The notes beneath the pieces were generated by a model that was not told the DNA's origin, ran no database searches, and saw only the letters and a list, made by a program, of their open reading frames with translations. DNA of 64,000 bases from Glycine soja. Lineage: Eukaryota > Streptophyta > Magnoliopsida > Fabales > Fabaceae. The translations under genes were made by a program, and so were the position numbers. Location: contig NC_041019.1 of NCBI RefSeq assembly GCF_004193775.1, positions 19,968,259 through 20,032,258 on the forward strand, given 5' to 3'. Of the stretch, positions 23,030 to 35,404 are shown in pieces (position 1 is the first letter of the stretch; each line of letters starts with the position of its first letter).

Positions 23030-24803
23030 TCAGCGGGAGGGCGACGCGTGACTCGCGGGAGCGTGTTCCAAGAGAGGAATACGCGTGGAGTCGCCACCAA
23101 CGTTTATTTGAGGAAAACGTCGGAAAAATCGGAAAAGACGTGGTCTACAAACTTTAAGTGAAAGGTTCGGGAGTTGTATTTACGCACGGAGAAGGTATTA
23201 GCACCCCACACGTCCGTCACAAGAGATGACAACCTTTAATCAAATGTGCAAATATGACTTCAATTTATGTTATCTTCCCTTTTTACGTTCTTATGTCTTT
23301 TTTATGTTTTTTTTTTATATTTTTATCTTTTTGTGGACAACAAGGGCGTTTTCCCTCAATTGTGATGAGAAAATCATACCTACGTAGTTCTTTTGTGAAC
23401 AAAGCGTTTTGGTTAAGTTATTTCTTTATCCTTTTTTGCAAGATATATTTTTATTGAATGAAAGGTCATTTAAGGCATTGGACCATTTAGACAATCTTTC
23501 GATTCTTTTGAAAAGTGAGAAAACATTAAGGCATTGGACCATTAATGATTTCTTTTATTTTTGAAAGAGGTAACAAAGTTACATATCAATCTTAGGCTTT
23601 TTAGAAATCTACACTTAACCAATAAAAGCGGAAAAGACCATTTCAAGGCGTTGGACCTTTGAAAATGGCTTTTTTAGGCGATGATAAAAGTTTGGTTTAT
23701 GAATTGATTTTAGCCTTAGTTTCACTTTGGTTATTAGTCGATTCGATTAAGAAAGAGAAATCCCAAAGAAAAACGTCCGATTGATTTTTTTGATTTATTT
23801 TACTAAAAGATATTTTTTATTATTATATTATTATTTTATCGCTTTTTGGTTTCCAACGTGGTTACGGCATGACCAAACGGTCGGATTTCATTTTAACAGA
23901 AATTAACGGATGTTACAATTCAAATGATCGGTGGAAATTTATTTATTTTTTGATTAGGCGAGAAAATGACTTAAGTAAATGACTAAAGCACGTCAAAAGG
24001 GGGTACGGAAAGTAAATGAAATGAAAATAAAAGCACGTGAAACAAACGAGGACCACTAAGGGTACATAGAATGAATTGAAAAGTTCGATTTCGGGAACTT
24101 ACCGATTGAAGACCGAAGAACAACGAAGAACGAACGAAGAACGTCGAAGAACGGTTGAAAATCTTTGCGAAATCACCCACGAAAACATTACTGAAGCGCC
24201 TCGGCTTGGATTTTCTTCATGGAAACAATTTTTTTCACTAATTTCAAGTGATCTCGAAATACCAAGAGGGCTGAACATTTTTCTCCTTCACTCCTCCCTC
24301 TATTTATAGAAAAATAGGGGAGGAGCTTGCCACCCAGCTCGCCCAGGCGAGCTAGGTTGCTTCCTCTAGAAGCAACCGCCTTCTGGAGGAACATCTTGGA
24401 AGGCCCAAGTGGGCTTGGCTGCTATTTGCACCCCCATTTTTACTAAGTACACCCCTTGCCTTTTTTGGTGATTCTTTTTTCGTAAAGTTACGGAAACTTA
24501 CGAATTTCGTAACGATACTTGTTTTCTTTCCGTAATGTTGCGGAACCTTACGGATTACGTAATCATCCCTTTTTTGCCTTCCGGAACGTTACGAAACTTT
24601 ACGGATTGCGCACTAACACTTCCTTTTAATTTCCGGCATGTCACGGAACTTCACGGAGTGTGCAACAACGCTTTTCTTTTGGCTTCCGGCATGTCTCGAA
24701 ACTTCACAAATTGCCTAACGATGGGTGCCAAATACCTCGAAGTGGTCAAACGAGGGTCGCATCCCAACAACGGATGGTCCCCGGACGAAATTAGGGTATG
24801 ACA
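23030..24803 (-). mobile_element. Solo LTR, Ogre-like Ty3/gypsy (second copy)
   Basis: The right end is ...attagggtatgaca, i.e. on the minus strand it opens TGTCATACCCTAATTTCG, identical in style to 3459-4679. It shares cgtggagtcgccaccaacg, ggtattagcaccccacacg and aaggcattggacc with that copy, but is longer. The left boundary is approximate (near gggagggcgacgcg). At 24481-24725 there are five degenerate tandem copies of a roughly 50-bp unit rich in ttacggaaacttacgga. No internal domains lie adjacent, and no target duplication was found. Confidence 0.72.
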
Positions 24804-25121
24804 CTAGTGAATGAAAATGTTTAGGAGTTGAATGATTTTGTGTTATGTGGTTGGAAATAAGAGTTACTTGAATTTCAGGTTTTTTATATATAATAATGAA
24901 TCATCTTCTTGTCTTGACACCATCCATATTGAAAGTAAAATATAGTAATTCTTATGATGGGTTTTTATGTAATATAGAAGGATTGACTTTACGGTTTTTT
25001 TTATTTGTTTTAAGGTATGGACTATATAGAAAAAGAGGCAAATGCAAAGGGTCTTAATTTAACAATTGATTTACTTTTCAATATAAGTTTGACTTTACGG
25101 TTTTTTTTAATTGTTTTAAGG
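24804..25121. other. No gene seen; contains a 106-bp direct duplication
   Basis: The phrase gactttacggtttttttt ... ttgttttaaggtatg occurs at 24984 and again at 25090. It may be upstream sequence of the hAT element whose transposase resumes at 27617, but I found no BED-finger or other N-terminal coding sequence. Confidence 0.5.
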
Positions 25122-27616
25122 TATGATTTTCACTTCATTTTCTTACTCTATTCTCACTTGTAGTGCTGCTGTGTGGGCTGTTTTTATTGAATTTTTAACC
25201 TCAAAAATAATTTTGTTAGGTATGAAAATGTAGGGTAACACATATGGTATAGGAAAAACCGATTTTCAGAGTACCTAGAAAATCCAATTAAAGTTTAGGA
25301 ATGAAATTTGGTGAACTTGGACAGCAAGGGAATTTTGAGTATTAGATTATTTAATTCAGTGATTTTAAGCTTAAAAGTGAACTTTGAACTTGGAAAAACC
25401 TTAGGGAAATAGTAAGAAGTGTTAAAATTGATTTATGGCAAAATTACAAGACAATAAATTTAGACCGATAAAATCACTAGAATTGAGCGCTTTGTATTTT
25501 GTATTTCTGAATAACATGATTGAGCATGCTCAACATTTATTTCTAAATTACTATTATTTTGAATGAATAAGACTCTGAGAGTGTAAACTATGACACTATT
25601 TATCTGTGGTGTGTGAGTTTTATTTTGGTCTGAAATCCTAAGATATCTACTGGATATGAGTAAGATCGGGAGAGTGTGAATTACGACAAATTATATCTAC
25701 AATGTGTGAAATCTATATTCCGATATATATTGATTATCTTTTCTGTACACACTCTGGGTTGAGTCCAGGGGTGTTTGACCCTTGGCAAACTTTTTGCTAT
25801 AATTTATGGATGATTGTATTTTAGTCATTATGTTGTTCATGAATAGACGTGTTCTTTTTATTACTTGAGAGATTGAGATTGATTTCTTGAGAGTAGTACA
25901 TATGTTTGATCATTGCCTCAATTTCTTGTTGTGTGAATGTTTGATTATGTTTGTCATGCGCGACATGAGAGCTACGCACACGATGCGGTGGTAAGAGTGA
26001 AAGGATCAAAGGAAGAGTAAGGAATCGAAGGTTCTATGCCATTTGTGAATGGTGAGGTTGCATTGAGAAAGTGGATGATGGATATAGATACACTGGTGTG
26101 TAATGGGAAAAGAGGTTCAGAGGACCTAGGGAAATTAGTGAATGGTGACTGCACGACATTTGGTGCACTCATTTGGTGTGGTAAAGTTCACAGGCCTCAC
26201 TTTGCTATTCCTGATTGGCTTTGAAAGTATACTTTTTGAGTTGGGAGTTGGGGATCGATGTACAATGTATCTATATGTGGCGATCACTCCCGACTAGCAT
26301 CCACATAAAAATGTAAAACCATCATGACCTGGGAGGCTTAGTGGTAATAGTTGGGTCCTATTGTGAAATAAGTGGGATAGTTATGCGCTTAGGATGCAAA
26401 AGTGTTGTTTTCTTAGACAACCACACATAGCGATTAAGTAAATTGTATACTATGATTTTGTTTGTTGTTTGAGGCATGGAGGCCTCACCCCTACAACCAA
26501 TAACTTTTTAGGAGCAGGTCATGGACTCATGTGGATCAGTAGATATCGCTATAGTTATATGATGGAGGAAAAGGCATGCCTCCACGCACACTTTGGTTAC
26601 ATCTGGTGCCACTTTTTGTTGTTAGATGGGCCCCATATACCACCGATCACTATAGAGGCACACACTACGTATTGCATTCCTTTGAGTGTATTCCTTGGCG
26701 CGACATTAACCATGTTATCACTTACCATGCCTACTTGGGATTTGAGCGGCCAAACAACCCATTGCGATTTGTGCGACACTTCTTTGGGCATGATGCAAAT
26801 GGTAAGGCCACTAGATCTACCTTTTGTTAGGATACGACTTTTGAAGTCTATAAGGATGTGGGAGATTTTATCAATGATTATGATCTCACACCATCCAAGA
26901 TCACTTTCTATCAAGGTGTCTATGGTGAAGAGATATCCAAGGGAGAGATGGTTTCGTTTGACGAGGAATAGGATTCCTCAGGAGATGAGAGTGACCCTTC
27001 TGAGGAATAGGTAGTTTGTGGGTCTTGGGTAGTGACTGCTCTGAGTGTAGGATTCCTTTTCCTTTTTTGATGTATATGTGAGGTGGAAAGATTTCTACAC
27101 TCAATGTCATGAGATTTTGTTGTACTAATCCTTTTGGTGACACTGTGAAATATTTTAAGGGGCAATGAATATATTTTCTTTCTTGCAAATAGTAGTAATT
27201 ATTTTAGTACATCTATGTTTAAATATTAAGGGCCAATAAGGCTCAATATGTATGATTATGTATTTCTTTCAGTTTATCATTATTTAATTTCATACAAGTA
27301 AATTCTTTATAAGTTGTACTTTATTATAGCATTGGTGAGGGTGGAAGAAAAATGACAATAACTTTCAAAATGACTTTTAAATGCAGAATGCATTTTGACA
27401 ATACCATTTATTCATGAGCATTTTAATTATATGTGCATGCCTTAATCAAGCGCAATGTATATGTACATGTGTTCCTTCTTTTCCCAAAGAAAAAAAAACT
27501 TAAGATACTTTATCAATTTAGAAATATAAACTAAATTTAATGATGTGTATTCCACAAAATATATTATTTAAATGATTTTAAAGCAATATTTTAGAAAAAG
27601 TATTTGAGGTGTTACA
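25122..27616 (-). mobile_element. Probable long solo LTR (gypsy style) interrupting the hAT gene
   Basis: The right edge is sharp: on the minus strand TGTAACACCTCAAATAC begins at 27616, a common start of long gypsy LTRs, and hAT coding begins at once at 27617. TAAGG follows the right edge (27617-27621) and also precedes the tentative left edge (25117-25121), as a 5-bp duplication would. However, the left end then reads TATGAT rather than starting with TG, so the left boundary is uncertain. An open frame of 181 codons (26469-27014) has no recognisable motif. No retroelement protein is present. Confidence 0.42.
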
Positions 27617-28450
27617 TAAGGGATTTAAGCCACCACCCTACAATGAAATTAGAGTCAAATATTCGAAGCAACAAGTTGAAAAGATTAATGAAACTTTGGA
27701 AGAACATGGACGCAGTTGGAAAACAACAAGATGCTATATAATGACGATGGATGAATAGATAGGAGAAGGAGGACTATAATCAAAATTTTGCGAAATAGTC
27801 TTAAGGGAACTGCCTTTTTGAAGACTATTGATGCTTTTGAAATATGTAAAACAACAGAAAAAATTGTCAAGATGATGGATGAAGTTGTTGAGGAGGTTAG
27901 GGAAGAGAATGCGGTCCAAATTGTATAAGATAATGCTGCAAATTACAAGGTAGCTAGAGATTTGTTGATGTAGAAGAGAAAGGACTTGTATTGGACACCT
28001 TGTGAATTGGATTGCATTGATTTGATGTTGGAAGATTTTGAAAAGAAATTACCACTCCATCAAGAGACAATTGCTAGTGGTAAGAAAGAAGATCGCAACC
28101 TACATTTATGGAAGAACTACTTTTATTTGCTTATTGCATAATTTTACTAAGAGGGCATATTTGATAAGACCATCAACCACTCATTTTTCAACTTCCTATT
28201 TGAGTCTGGGATGTTTGCATGACAACAAGTGATCACTTATTAGGATGTTCACATCCAAGGAGTGGCAATCTAGTCAATTTGTAAAGACTAGAGATGAAAA
28301 GCTTGTGAAAATTTTGATTTTAGATAAGGGATTTTGGAAAAATATTTTGCATTGCATGAGAGGTGTTTTCCCTCTAATGAAGGTGTTGCACGTGGTGGAT
28401 TCAAACAACAAGTCAGCCATGGGATTCATTTAGGAAGAAACTAGCGTTTT

Positions 28451-28470
28451 GCCCGTGCCGATGCACGGGC
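28451..28470 (-). terminator. Helitron 3' hairpin
   Basis: GCCCGTGCCGATGCACGGGC is an 8-bp perfect stem with a CGAT loop. It lies 6 bases inside the terminal CTAG. Such subterminal hairpins are thought to stop rolling-circle transposition. Confidence 0.93.
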
Positions 28471-28975
28471 TCATACTCCTATTTGAATATTAGCAACACA
28501 TGAGCAAAGTTCAATAATGATGTTCATTTATATGATCATAATGTGGAGCTATGTTTAGAAAAAGTAACATAAAGTAAGAATTCAAACAAACCTAATGCTA
28601 TTGTAGATTGTTGGATGGTGTTGTTGTAGTAATAAAAGAGAGGCTGCATAATAAAGAGAGATAAATGAGTTGATTAGATTTGTGGATATAGTTAGTGATC
28701 ATTTAATAATCATAAGTACGGCAATGGTACTACATACACCAATATTCACCTGAAAAGTAGACATTTAAAATCAATATACTTTAGTGAAGGTGATATAATA
28801 ACAAACATCCAACAATTGGTTTGGTTATGTGATGCTGCAACATAAAGAAATAAATGTATTATATATGGAAATTTTGTAAATTAAATAATGACATGTTGAA
28901 AATGATGTCAAAGGAAAATGTAGTAGGTTGAGAATGTAGGACTTGTAAGTATAACAATTTGGTAAGCATACTTGT

Positions 28976-29196
28976 TTATAAGTTTGCATGTACTTCTTTG
29001 TATACTACATTAATGGTAGTATTTTTTGCAATGCCTTGTTTATCATGAATAAGAATATGTAGTCCTTTTTTACTTTGCACTCGTGAAAGTGCAACATATA
29101 GTTGGCCATGACAAAATACTGGGTTTCGCAAATACAATCCAACATGTGCCAAAGATTGTCCTTGAGACTTGTTTATAGTAATATTTGAGATTTCTT
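28976..29196 (-). pseudogene. Helitron helicase (Pif1-like), last exon only
   Basis: It reads NITINKSQGQSLAHVGLYL, then VFCHGQLYVALSRVQSKKG and HILIHDKQG, ending in TAA at 28976-28978. These are helicase motifs V (INKSQGQS) and VI (YVALSRV) of the RepHel protein, the enzyme for rolling-circle transposition. A plausible acceptor AG lies just upstream (plus position about 29197). The replication-initiator domain and helicase motifs I-IV are not found further upstream on the minus strand, so the element cannot move by itself. Confidence 0.88.
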
Positions 29197-29412
29197 AAAT
29201 GTTAAATATTACTAATATTTAAGAATATATAAAAAAATTAACTTGTATATTTAAGCAAATAACAAATAACCATATAGTCTAGTAATATGGTTCAGATTAC
29301 AAAGATGGAACATTGTCTGATAAGACTGGTTAATGGAATTACAATTCAAAGTACTATAATAGACACATAATATATTCACGAACAAACAATTATAAAAAAA
29401 AAAAAACGTATG

Positions 29413-30594
29413 AGAGGTCTCATGACGTCAACATGGAAAGTAGTATGTTTGTCCCGTGAGTCATCCATATTTATTGTTAATCATATAATGATAATTTTTT
29501 CACTTCCCATAATAATCTTTTGCACCTCAGCAAACATTTAGTCTATTAATCCATATATATACTCTAATAATGTACTTAGTATATTAAGCACTAACCTTTT
29601 ATAGTTTTCATGCGTCATCCATATTTATTGTTGATCAGTATAATGATAATCTTTTTCACTTCCCGTGCTATAAGAAATATTATAAATATTGTCGTATATT
29701 TATTGCGAGGCTATTACACTTCCCATAATTTTTTATATTTATTTTCTTTATTAGAGGTCCCATGACGTCAACATGGAAAGTAGTATGTTTGTCCCGTGAG
29801 TCATCCATATTTATTGTTGATCATATAATGATAATCTTTTTCAGTTCCCATGATAATCTTTTGCACCTCAGCAAACATTTAGTCTATTAATCCATATATA
29901 TACTCTAATAATGTACTTAGTATATTAAGTGCTAACCTTTTACGGTTTCCGTGTGTCATCCATATTTATTGTTGATTAGTATATGATAATCTTTTTCACT
30001 TCCCGTGGTAGAAGAAATATTATGAATATTGCTGTATATTTACTGCGAGGCTATGACACTTCCTGTAATCATTGATATTTATTTTCTTTATTAGAGGTTA
30101 TGTAAAAAAATATTTGAAAGATTAAAAAGATAAACATAAAAAATACTATATAATATGTACCACCACAATTAAATTGTTCTTAGTAACGTATATTTATTTT
30201 ATTAAATAATAAATATTTTCACACGAAGAAAAATGTTTAAAAATACTTACAGTTACTGTTAATATAAAAAAATAATAATTATATGTATCATAATCATTAT
30301 CTTTTGCACTTCCCCATTTATGAGTAGACAGGTAGTATTTTGGCATTGGGAAATGGCACCTCAGCAAACATTTAGTCTATTAATCCATATATCTACTCTA
30401 ATAATGTACTTAGTATATTAAGCGCTAGCCTTTTACACTTGTTGTGCGTCATCCATATTTATTGTTGATCAGTATAATGATAATCTCTTTTTCACTTCTA
30501 GAGCTAGAAGAAATATTATGAATATTGTTGTATATTTATTGCTAGGCTATTACACTTCTCGTAATCATTGATATTTATTTTCTTTCTTAGAGGC
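29413..30594. repeat. Tandem repeat, 340-bp unit, about 2.7 copies
   Basis: agaggtctcatgacgtcaac starts at 29413 and the next copy at 29753; the following unit boundary is 30093, giving an exact 340-bp period. After a roughly 260-bp spacer a partial third copy (cacctcagcaaacattt ...) runs from about 30356 to 30594. Each full copy has a TGACGTCA palindrome, and the two copy ends at 30093 and 30588 share the same atttgaaagattaaaaag tail. Confidence 0.9.
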
Positions 30595-32384
30595 TATGTA
30601 AAAAATATTTGAAAGATTAAAAAGATAAACATAAAAATATACGAAAAGTCAATAAATCTTGTAATAACATATACCATAAGTGAAAAAATCATAAATCTTA
30701 ATAACATATATTCTTTATCATGTCTATTGTCTTTACTATCTTTCTTTTTAAATCTCTATACTCATGCATTCAAAGAATAGTGCATGTCACGATTTTTCTA
30801 GTATTGACGGAGGTCATGAAATTAATCTATGCACATTATTGTTTTTATCATGTTTTTATTATGATATACTGATTTAATTTGAAATAAAAATTAACAAAAA
30901 TACGAATAAAATATGTTTATTAATTAAACATTAATAAATTGACAATGATTATGCCAAAAACAAATACAAAATTGAAACTGGTTTTAATAATATATTAAAG
31001 TTGATAGTGTAATATTTAAAATTGATTGTTAATTATCTATTAATTAGAAATAAGTCAACATCTAAATTATATTTATTTCCATATCCTAACAGAATACTAA
31101 AAAATTGAAGTGAAAGCTCAACAAACACATAACACTTTGGGTGGCAATTCCTTTATTTTTTCATACGTGCGGCAGCTTCTTTGTCAACCAATCCAAACAG
31201 CCCAAGAAACATTCATTCAAGGGAAACTGAAGCAAATTAAACACAAAAGATAAAAATAATAATAAATGCGGATTGACATTGACGATTTTCAAAGCGAGAT
31301 TCATTGGAAAATGAAGCAACGAAAACGCAAAAGACATCAAATAATCTCCAAATGAAACAAAGAAAAAGCAAAAGGCATAAAACAATAAATACACATTGAC
31401 ATTGACATTGACGAGAGCGACTCAATAAATGTTGTTGGAGAGATAAATTCATAGGTAAGCGTGCATGGTAAAGAAAGGACAAAAGCCATAAATGCAACGT
31501 GACAATAAATGCAATTATGGTTCTTAGAAACATCCATCAAAGGGAAAATGAAGCACATTTAATGCAAAAGAAAAATATAATAAATGTTGCTTGGAAAAAG
31601 AAGCAATGAAAACTTAAAAGGCAAAAAAAAAATTGGAAAATGAATAAAAAAATCACAAAAGGCAGAGAACAATAAATGTGAGTTGACAACGCTTGCCTAG
31701 GCCTTGTTTGTAGAAGGATAGTTGATAGTTGATTAATCCAATTGCTTCAAGGTTACTTGCTTATTTCAATTATCTTTAGATGTTCTAGTCTGATATAGTT
31801 GCTCCAGGAGTTAACATTCTAGTTGTTTGGTCTCCAATTTCTTCCATCAACACCTTAAACTAACCATAACAATACACAACATCAACAATACTTCAGCATA
31901 AACGATTGGGAAGCACAAAGATTTAAAAAGACATTTTGAAGACAAAAAATCTTCTGCATAAGTGATATGTGTACCATGAACAAATATGAAAAAAATAAAC
32001 GAAAGCATACAAAGGTCAGCAGAGAAGATGCGAGAAGATGCGAGGTACATAAAACCACTTAAATAAAAATCGCACAGAGAAGGTAACACATATATACCCA
32101 CACTACCAAAATCGCACCAACAACATGATAGAAGTGTATTTTTAATTAGTTCATAGAGCTATAAATCATGTAAGAAATTTAGAGTACACTCATAATTTTA
32201 TAATTTTATTTTTCTTAAATTAAATAAAAGACACGTTATCAATATTTTTTTACCTTTTTTTGTATCATACAATATGTGCACATTTTTAATCATAAAAAAA
32301 TATGGATGAGAATGGACACTTAATCATGACTTCTTGTTACCCCAAAAACGAAAATGAAGAAAATTAAGAAAAACATCAATAAAT

Positions 32385-32870
32385 AATTGCAGCTTTGGTG
32401 TGTTTATGAATAGCTACTCATGGAGTTAAACCATAAAGTAAAGAAACAAAGAAAAAAACATATACTCATGGAGTTTGAGATAAAAATTGCAGTTTTGGTG
32501 TGTTTATGAACCGCTACTCATCGAGTTAAACTGTAAAGTAAAGAAATAAAGAAAACAAACCTGCACTCATGGAGTTTTGTGATAAAAATCGCAGCTTTGG
32601 TGTGTGTATCAATAACTACTCATCGAGTTAAACCGTAAAGTAAAGAAACAAAGAAAACAAACCTGTACTAATGGAGTTTTGTGATAAAAATCGCAGCTTT
32701 GGTGTTTTTATCAAGAACTGCTCATGGAGTTAAACCGTAAAGTAAAGAAACAAAGAAAAAAAAAACCTGTACTCATGGAGTTTGAGATAAAAATCGCAGC
32801 TTTGTACCTACACTCATGTAGTTTTGTGATAAAAATCGCCAGCTTTAGTGTGTTTATCAACAACTGCTCA
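32385..32870. repeat. Tandem repeat, about 101-bp unit, about 5 copies
   Basis: The phrase gcagctttggtgtg recurs at about 32390, 32491, 32592 and 32693 with more degenerate copies at about 32797 and 32842. Units also share tcatggagttttgtgataa and gttaaaccgtaaagtaaag. This lies in the 5' part of the Helitron. Confidence 0.9.
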
Positions 32871-32872
32871 TG

Positions 32873-33235
32873 GAAGAACAATACTCAACCACAGGTAAAA
32901 TAAGGCTGAGGAACACAAAAAAATTCAATTTTTTGTACTGACAGAACCCAAAAATCAAATACATCACAATGAGCATGTCGGAGAAGGCTCCGGAACACAA
33001 AATAAAGGCAGAAAACCCAAAAAAAATTAAGCTTTTATCTTGCAAAGGAAGAATAATACTCAGCCACGGTCAAATAAGGTCGAGGAACACAAAAAAAAAA
33101 AATCAATCTTTTGTACCGACAAAACCCAGAAATCAAAGGAGAAATCAAATACATCACAATGAGCACGTTGGAGAAGGCTCAGGAACACAAAATAAAGGCA
33201 TAACACCCAAAAAAATTTAAGCTTTTGTCTTGCGA
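32873..33235. repeat. Tandem duplication, about 180-bp unit, 2 copies
   Basis: Both copies run gaagaa(c/t)aatactca(a/g)ccac ... atacatcacaatgagca ... ggaacacaaaataaaggca ... aagcttttgtcttgc. Copy boundaries are near 32873, 33051 and 33235. Confidence 0.85.
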
Positions 33236-33983
33236 AATGTCATAAAACAAAAAAATTTAAACTTTTGTCTTGCGAAAAGTCATAAAACAAAAATTTATGA
33301 GTTGGTACTCATCATGGAGGTAAAAAGAAAACGCAAAAGATGGGGAGGGAAATGAAAAAATCTTCAGCCTCTAGGAAATGAAAAAACAAAGGGGGTAAAA
33401 AAATGGGGAGGGAAATGCACTGAAATAACAAAAAGCCACAAAAAAACGCTTCAATCATACAAATCATACACAATAGTACACAGAGAAACAAAGAAAACAA
33501 ACCTGTTTGAGATAAAAATCGAAGCTTTAGTGTCTTCTTCCACCTTCTCTGCACACAATAGCGATTATATTGAGAGAAGTCAGAAAACAAAATAAAAAAA
33601 TTTAAGCTTTTGTATCGTGAGAAGTCAGAAATGCAAACCTGGAGAGGAACACAAATACGATATCGTTGTTGTTCCGACCAACAAAAATGGAACCAAAACA
33701 AAAATGGAACTAAAATAGAATATGGAGAGGAACGAAAATGGAAGATGGAGAGGATGAAAATGTGAGTGTATCATGAAAACCCTTGGAGTTCACTCAGTTC
33801 AGAAGCAAATTCAAAATGCAAACTTATTTGGAAAATGCAAACAATTAATGGTGCCACAATTATTTGGAAAACGTATTTGGTGCATCGATAATGGGGCCAC
33901 AATTAATGCACGGGCAGGTAGAAATGACAAAAATGAAAAAAATGGAAATGCACAAAATAATTAATGCACGTTGCATCGGTCAA

Positions 33984-34200
33984 AGTGAAATGGAGAAGCG
34001 TGAAATGGGCACGTCAACGTGAAATGGAGAAGCGTAAAATGCATCGGTATTCAAACCGCATTAATTATGTTTTTTAATTAAAAATAGGGAATATGGAGAA
34101 GCGTGGAATGGGTCATGTCAGCGTGAAACGGAGAAGTGTGAAATACATCGGTATTGGTACTGCATTAATTACGAAGGTACCGGATTAATTACGTTTTTTA
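33984..34200. repeat. Tandem duplication near the Helitron 5' end, about 106-bp unit
   Basis: Two copies share atggagaagcgt, gtgaaatggagaagcg or gtgaaacggagaagtg, and catcggtatt ... gcattaatta. They lie within 340 bp of the 5' TC terminus. Confidence 0.75.
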
Positions 34201-35404
34201 ATTTAAAAAAACAAAAAAAAAGTATAAACGTAAAAAACTACCACGTAAGCCGATATTGATGTTGACATTTTTGGGCGGGAAAATGGGTTAACCACATAAC
34301 GACACGTAGGAAAGAGAAGATACAAACTCCATTCAATGGAGTTAGTAAAAGGTAATTAACTAATTATCTTCCATTTTCTAATTTATAATATTATACACAT
34401 TATTTGGAGATTAATTTATTTATTTGTATCATTCTTAGCTATACTCCTATTTGGGAAATCATTGATGTAGGATGGGAACACCAATTGCATAGGCCTTTGC
34501 ATGTTGCGGGTTATTATCTTAATCACATGTCGTATTATAATCCTGAATTTAAAGTTGATTATGAAGTGAAGCGTGGAATGTATGCTTGTACAAAAAGGAT
34601 GGTGGCAGACATTGATGAGTTAGCTAATATTGATGCTTAAATTTAGGATTTCAAGAGCAAATCCAAGTTTTTTGGTAGTTTAGTAGCTCAACGTGCACTT
34701 CAAACCAAAGCTCTAGCACAATGGTGGGAGTCTTATGGTGATGATCATCCTAAACTACAAAGGTTCGATATTCGAATATTGAGTTTGACATGTAGTTCAC
34801 CCGATTGCGAGAGTAATTGGAATACTTTTGAAAGGATGAGAATTTGAATTCATGAACTTTATTTTATAACTCTTTACCTATACCTAGGATAGGACCGATG
34901 TGTTAATTAATTTTATAATTATTTAGGTTCACACCAAGAAAAGGAATTGTTTACAGCAAAAGACAATGAATGATGTGGTGTTTGTGATGACTAATTCAAG
35001 ATTGAACAAGAAGAAGGATGTTAGGAAAGCAAAAGACTTTAACATTGATGATGCTGCTTCTAATGATGAATGGATTGTGGAGAATGAAGAAAATTCAGAC
35101 CTAAATGCTTTAGATGAAGACATCTTAGTTGAATTGGGAGAAGATGCTAGAGGTGAAGGTGTTGGTGGTGCACCTATGGATGATTTGGAGGTTCCTCCTA
35201 TTGATGATGATGGTGGTGGAGGAGATGCTATTAATGAGGAGGAAGACTATCTTCATTTAACTTTGAATGATCTTCTAGGCCTAACCTAGTTTGTTTTATT
35301 AAGTAATTTCAACTTATTATGAGTTATGTTATGACTTATGAATCTATTTTGAATGACTTTTAACTAGTGATCTATCTAGTCACTAGTGTGTTAGTATTAG
35401 TTAA

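Larger units (their letters stand above)
28441..34320 (-). mobile_element. Helitron, 5880 bp, both ends defined
   Basis: On the minus strand it starts TCTTCTCTTTCC (34320) and ends with a perfect hairpin followed by AAAACGCTAG (28441). It sits exactly between A (28440) and T (34321), the A^T target rule of Helitrons, and makes no target duplication. Joining the flanks puts the hAT frame back in register, which fixes both ends. Internally only the last helicase exon is recognisable, so it is non-autonomous. Large tandem repeats occupy much of the rest. I saw no captured host gene. Confidence 0.93.
27617..35289 (+). pseudogene. hAT transposase (DUF659 type), split by a Helitron
   Basis: 27617-28440 reads GFKPPPYNEIRVKYSKQQ, EKINETLEEHGRSWK, then in shifted frames MMDEVVEEVREENAVQIV and CIDLMLEDFEKKLPLHQ: the DUF659 / RNase H-like catalytic region. 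It is cut at 28440 by the Helitron and continues at 34321. Exon 34321-34351 (IQTPFNGVSK) is spliced by GT...AG (intron 34352-34438, phase 2) to YTPIWEIIDVGWEHQLH, then GYYLNHMSYYNPEFKVDYEV and LTCSSPDCESNW, the hAT C-terminal dimerisation region. After a decayed intron the acidic tail runs 34927-35289 (NDEWIVENEENSD ... LNDLLGLT). Stops at 27743, in I*EE at 28429 and elsewhere make it inactive. The N-terminal BED finger is missing. Confidence 0.88.

Noticed and set aside
26469..27014. 181-codon open frame as a gene
   Set aside because: Lies in a probable LTR, overlaps open frames on the other strand and shows no recognisable domain; kept only as an observation.
29413..30594. Possible CRISPR-like array
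   Set aside because: Units are long direct repeats without short unique spacers, in a plant Helitron; an ordinary tandem duplication.
33312..33701. Minus-strand 129-codon hydrophobic open frame in the Helitron
   Set aside because: Low-complexity, F/L-rich translation of A-rich repeat DNA; no family pattern and no helicase or replication-initiator motif.
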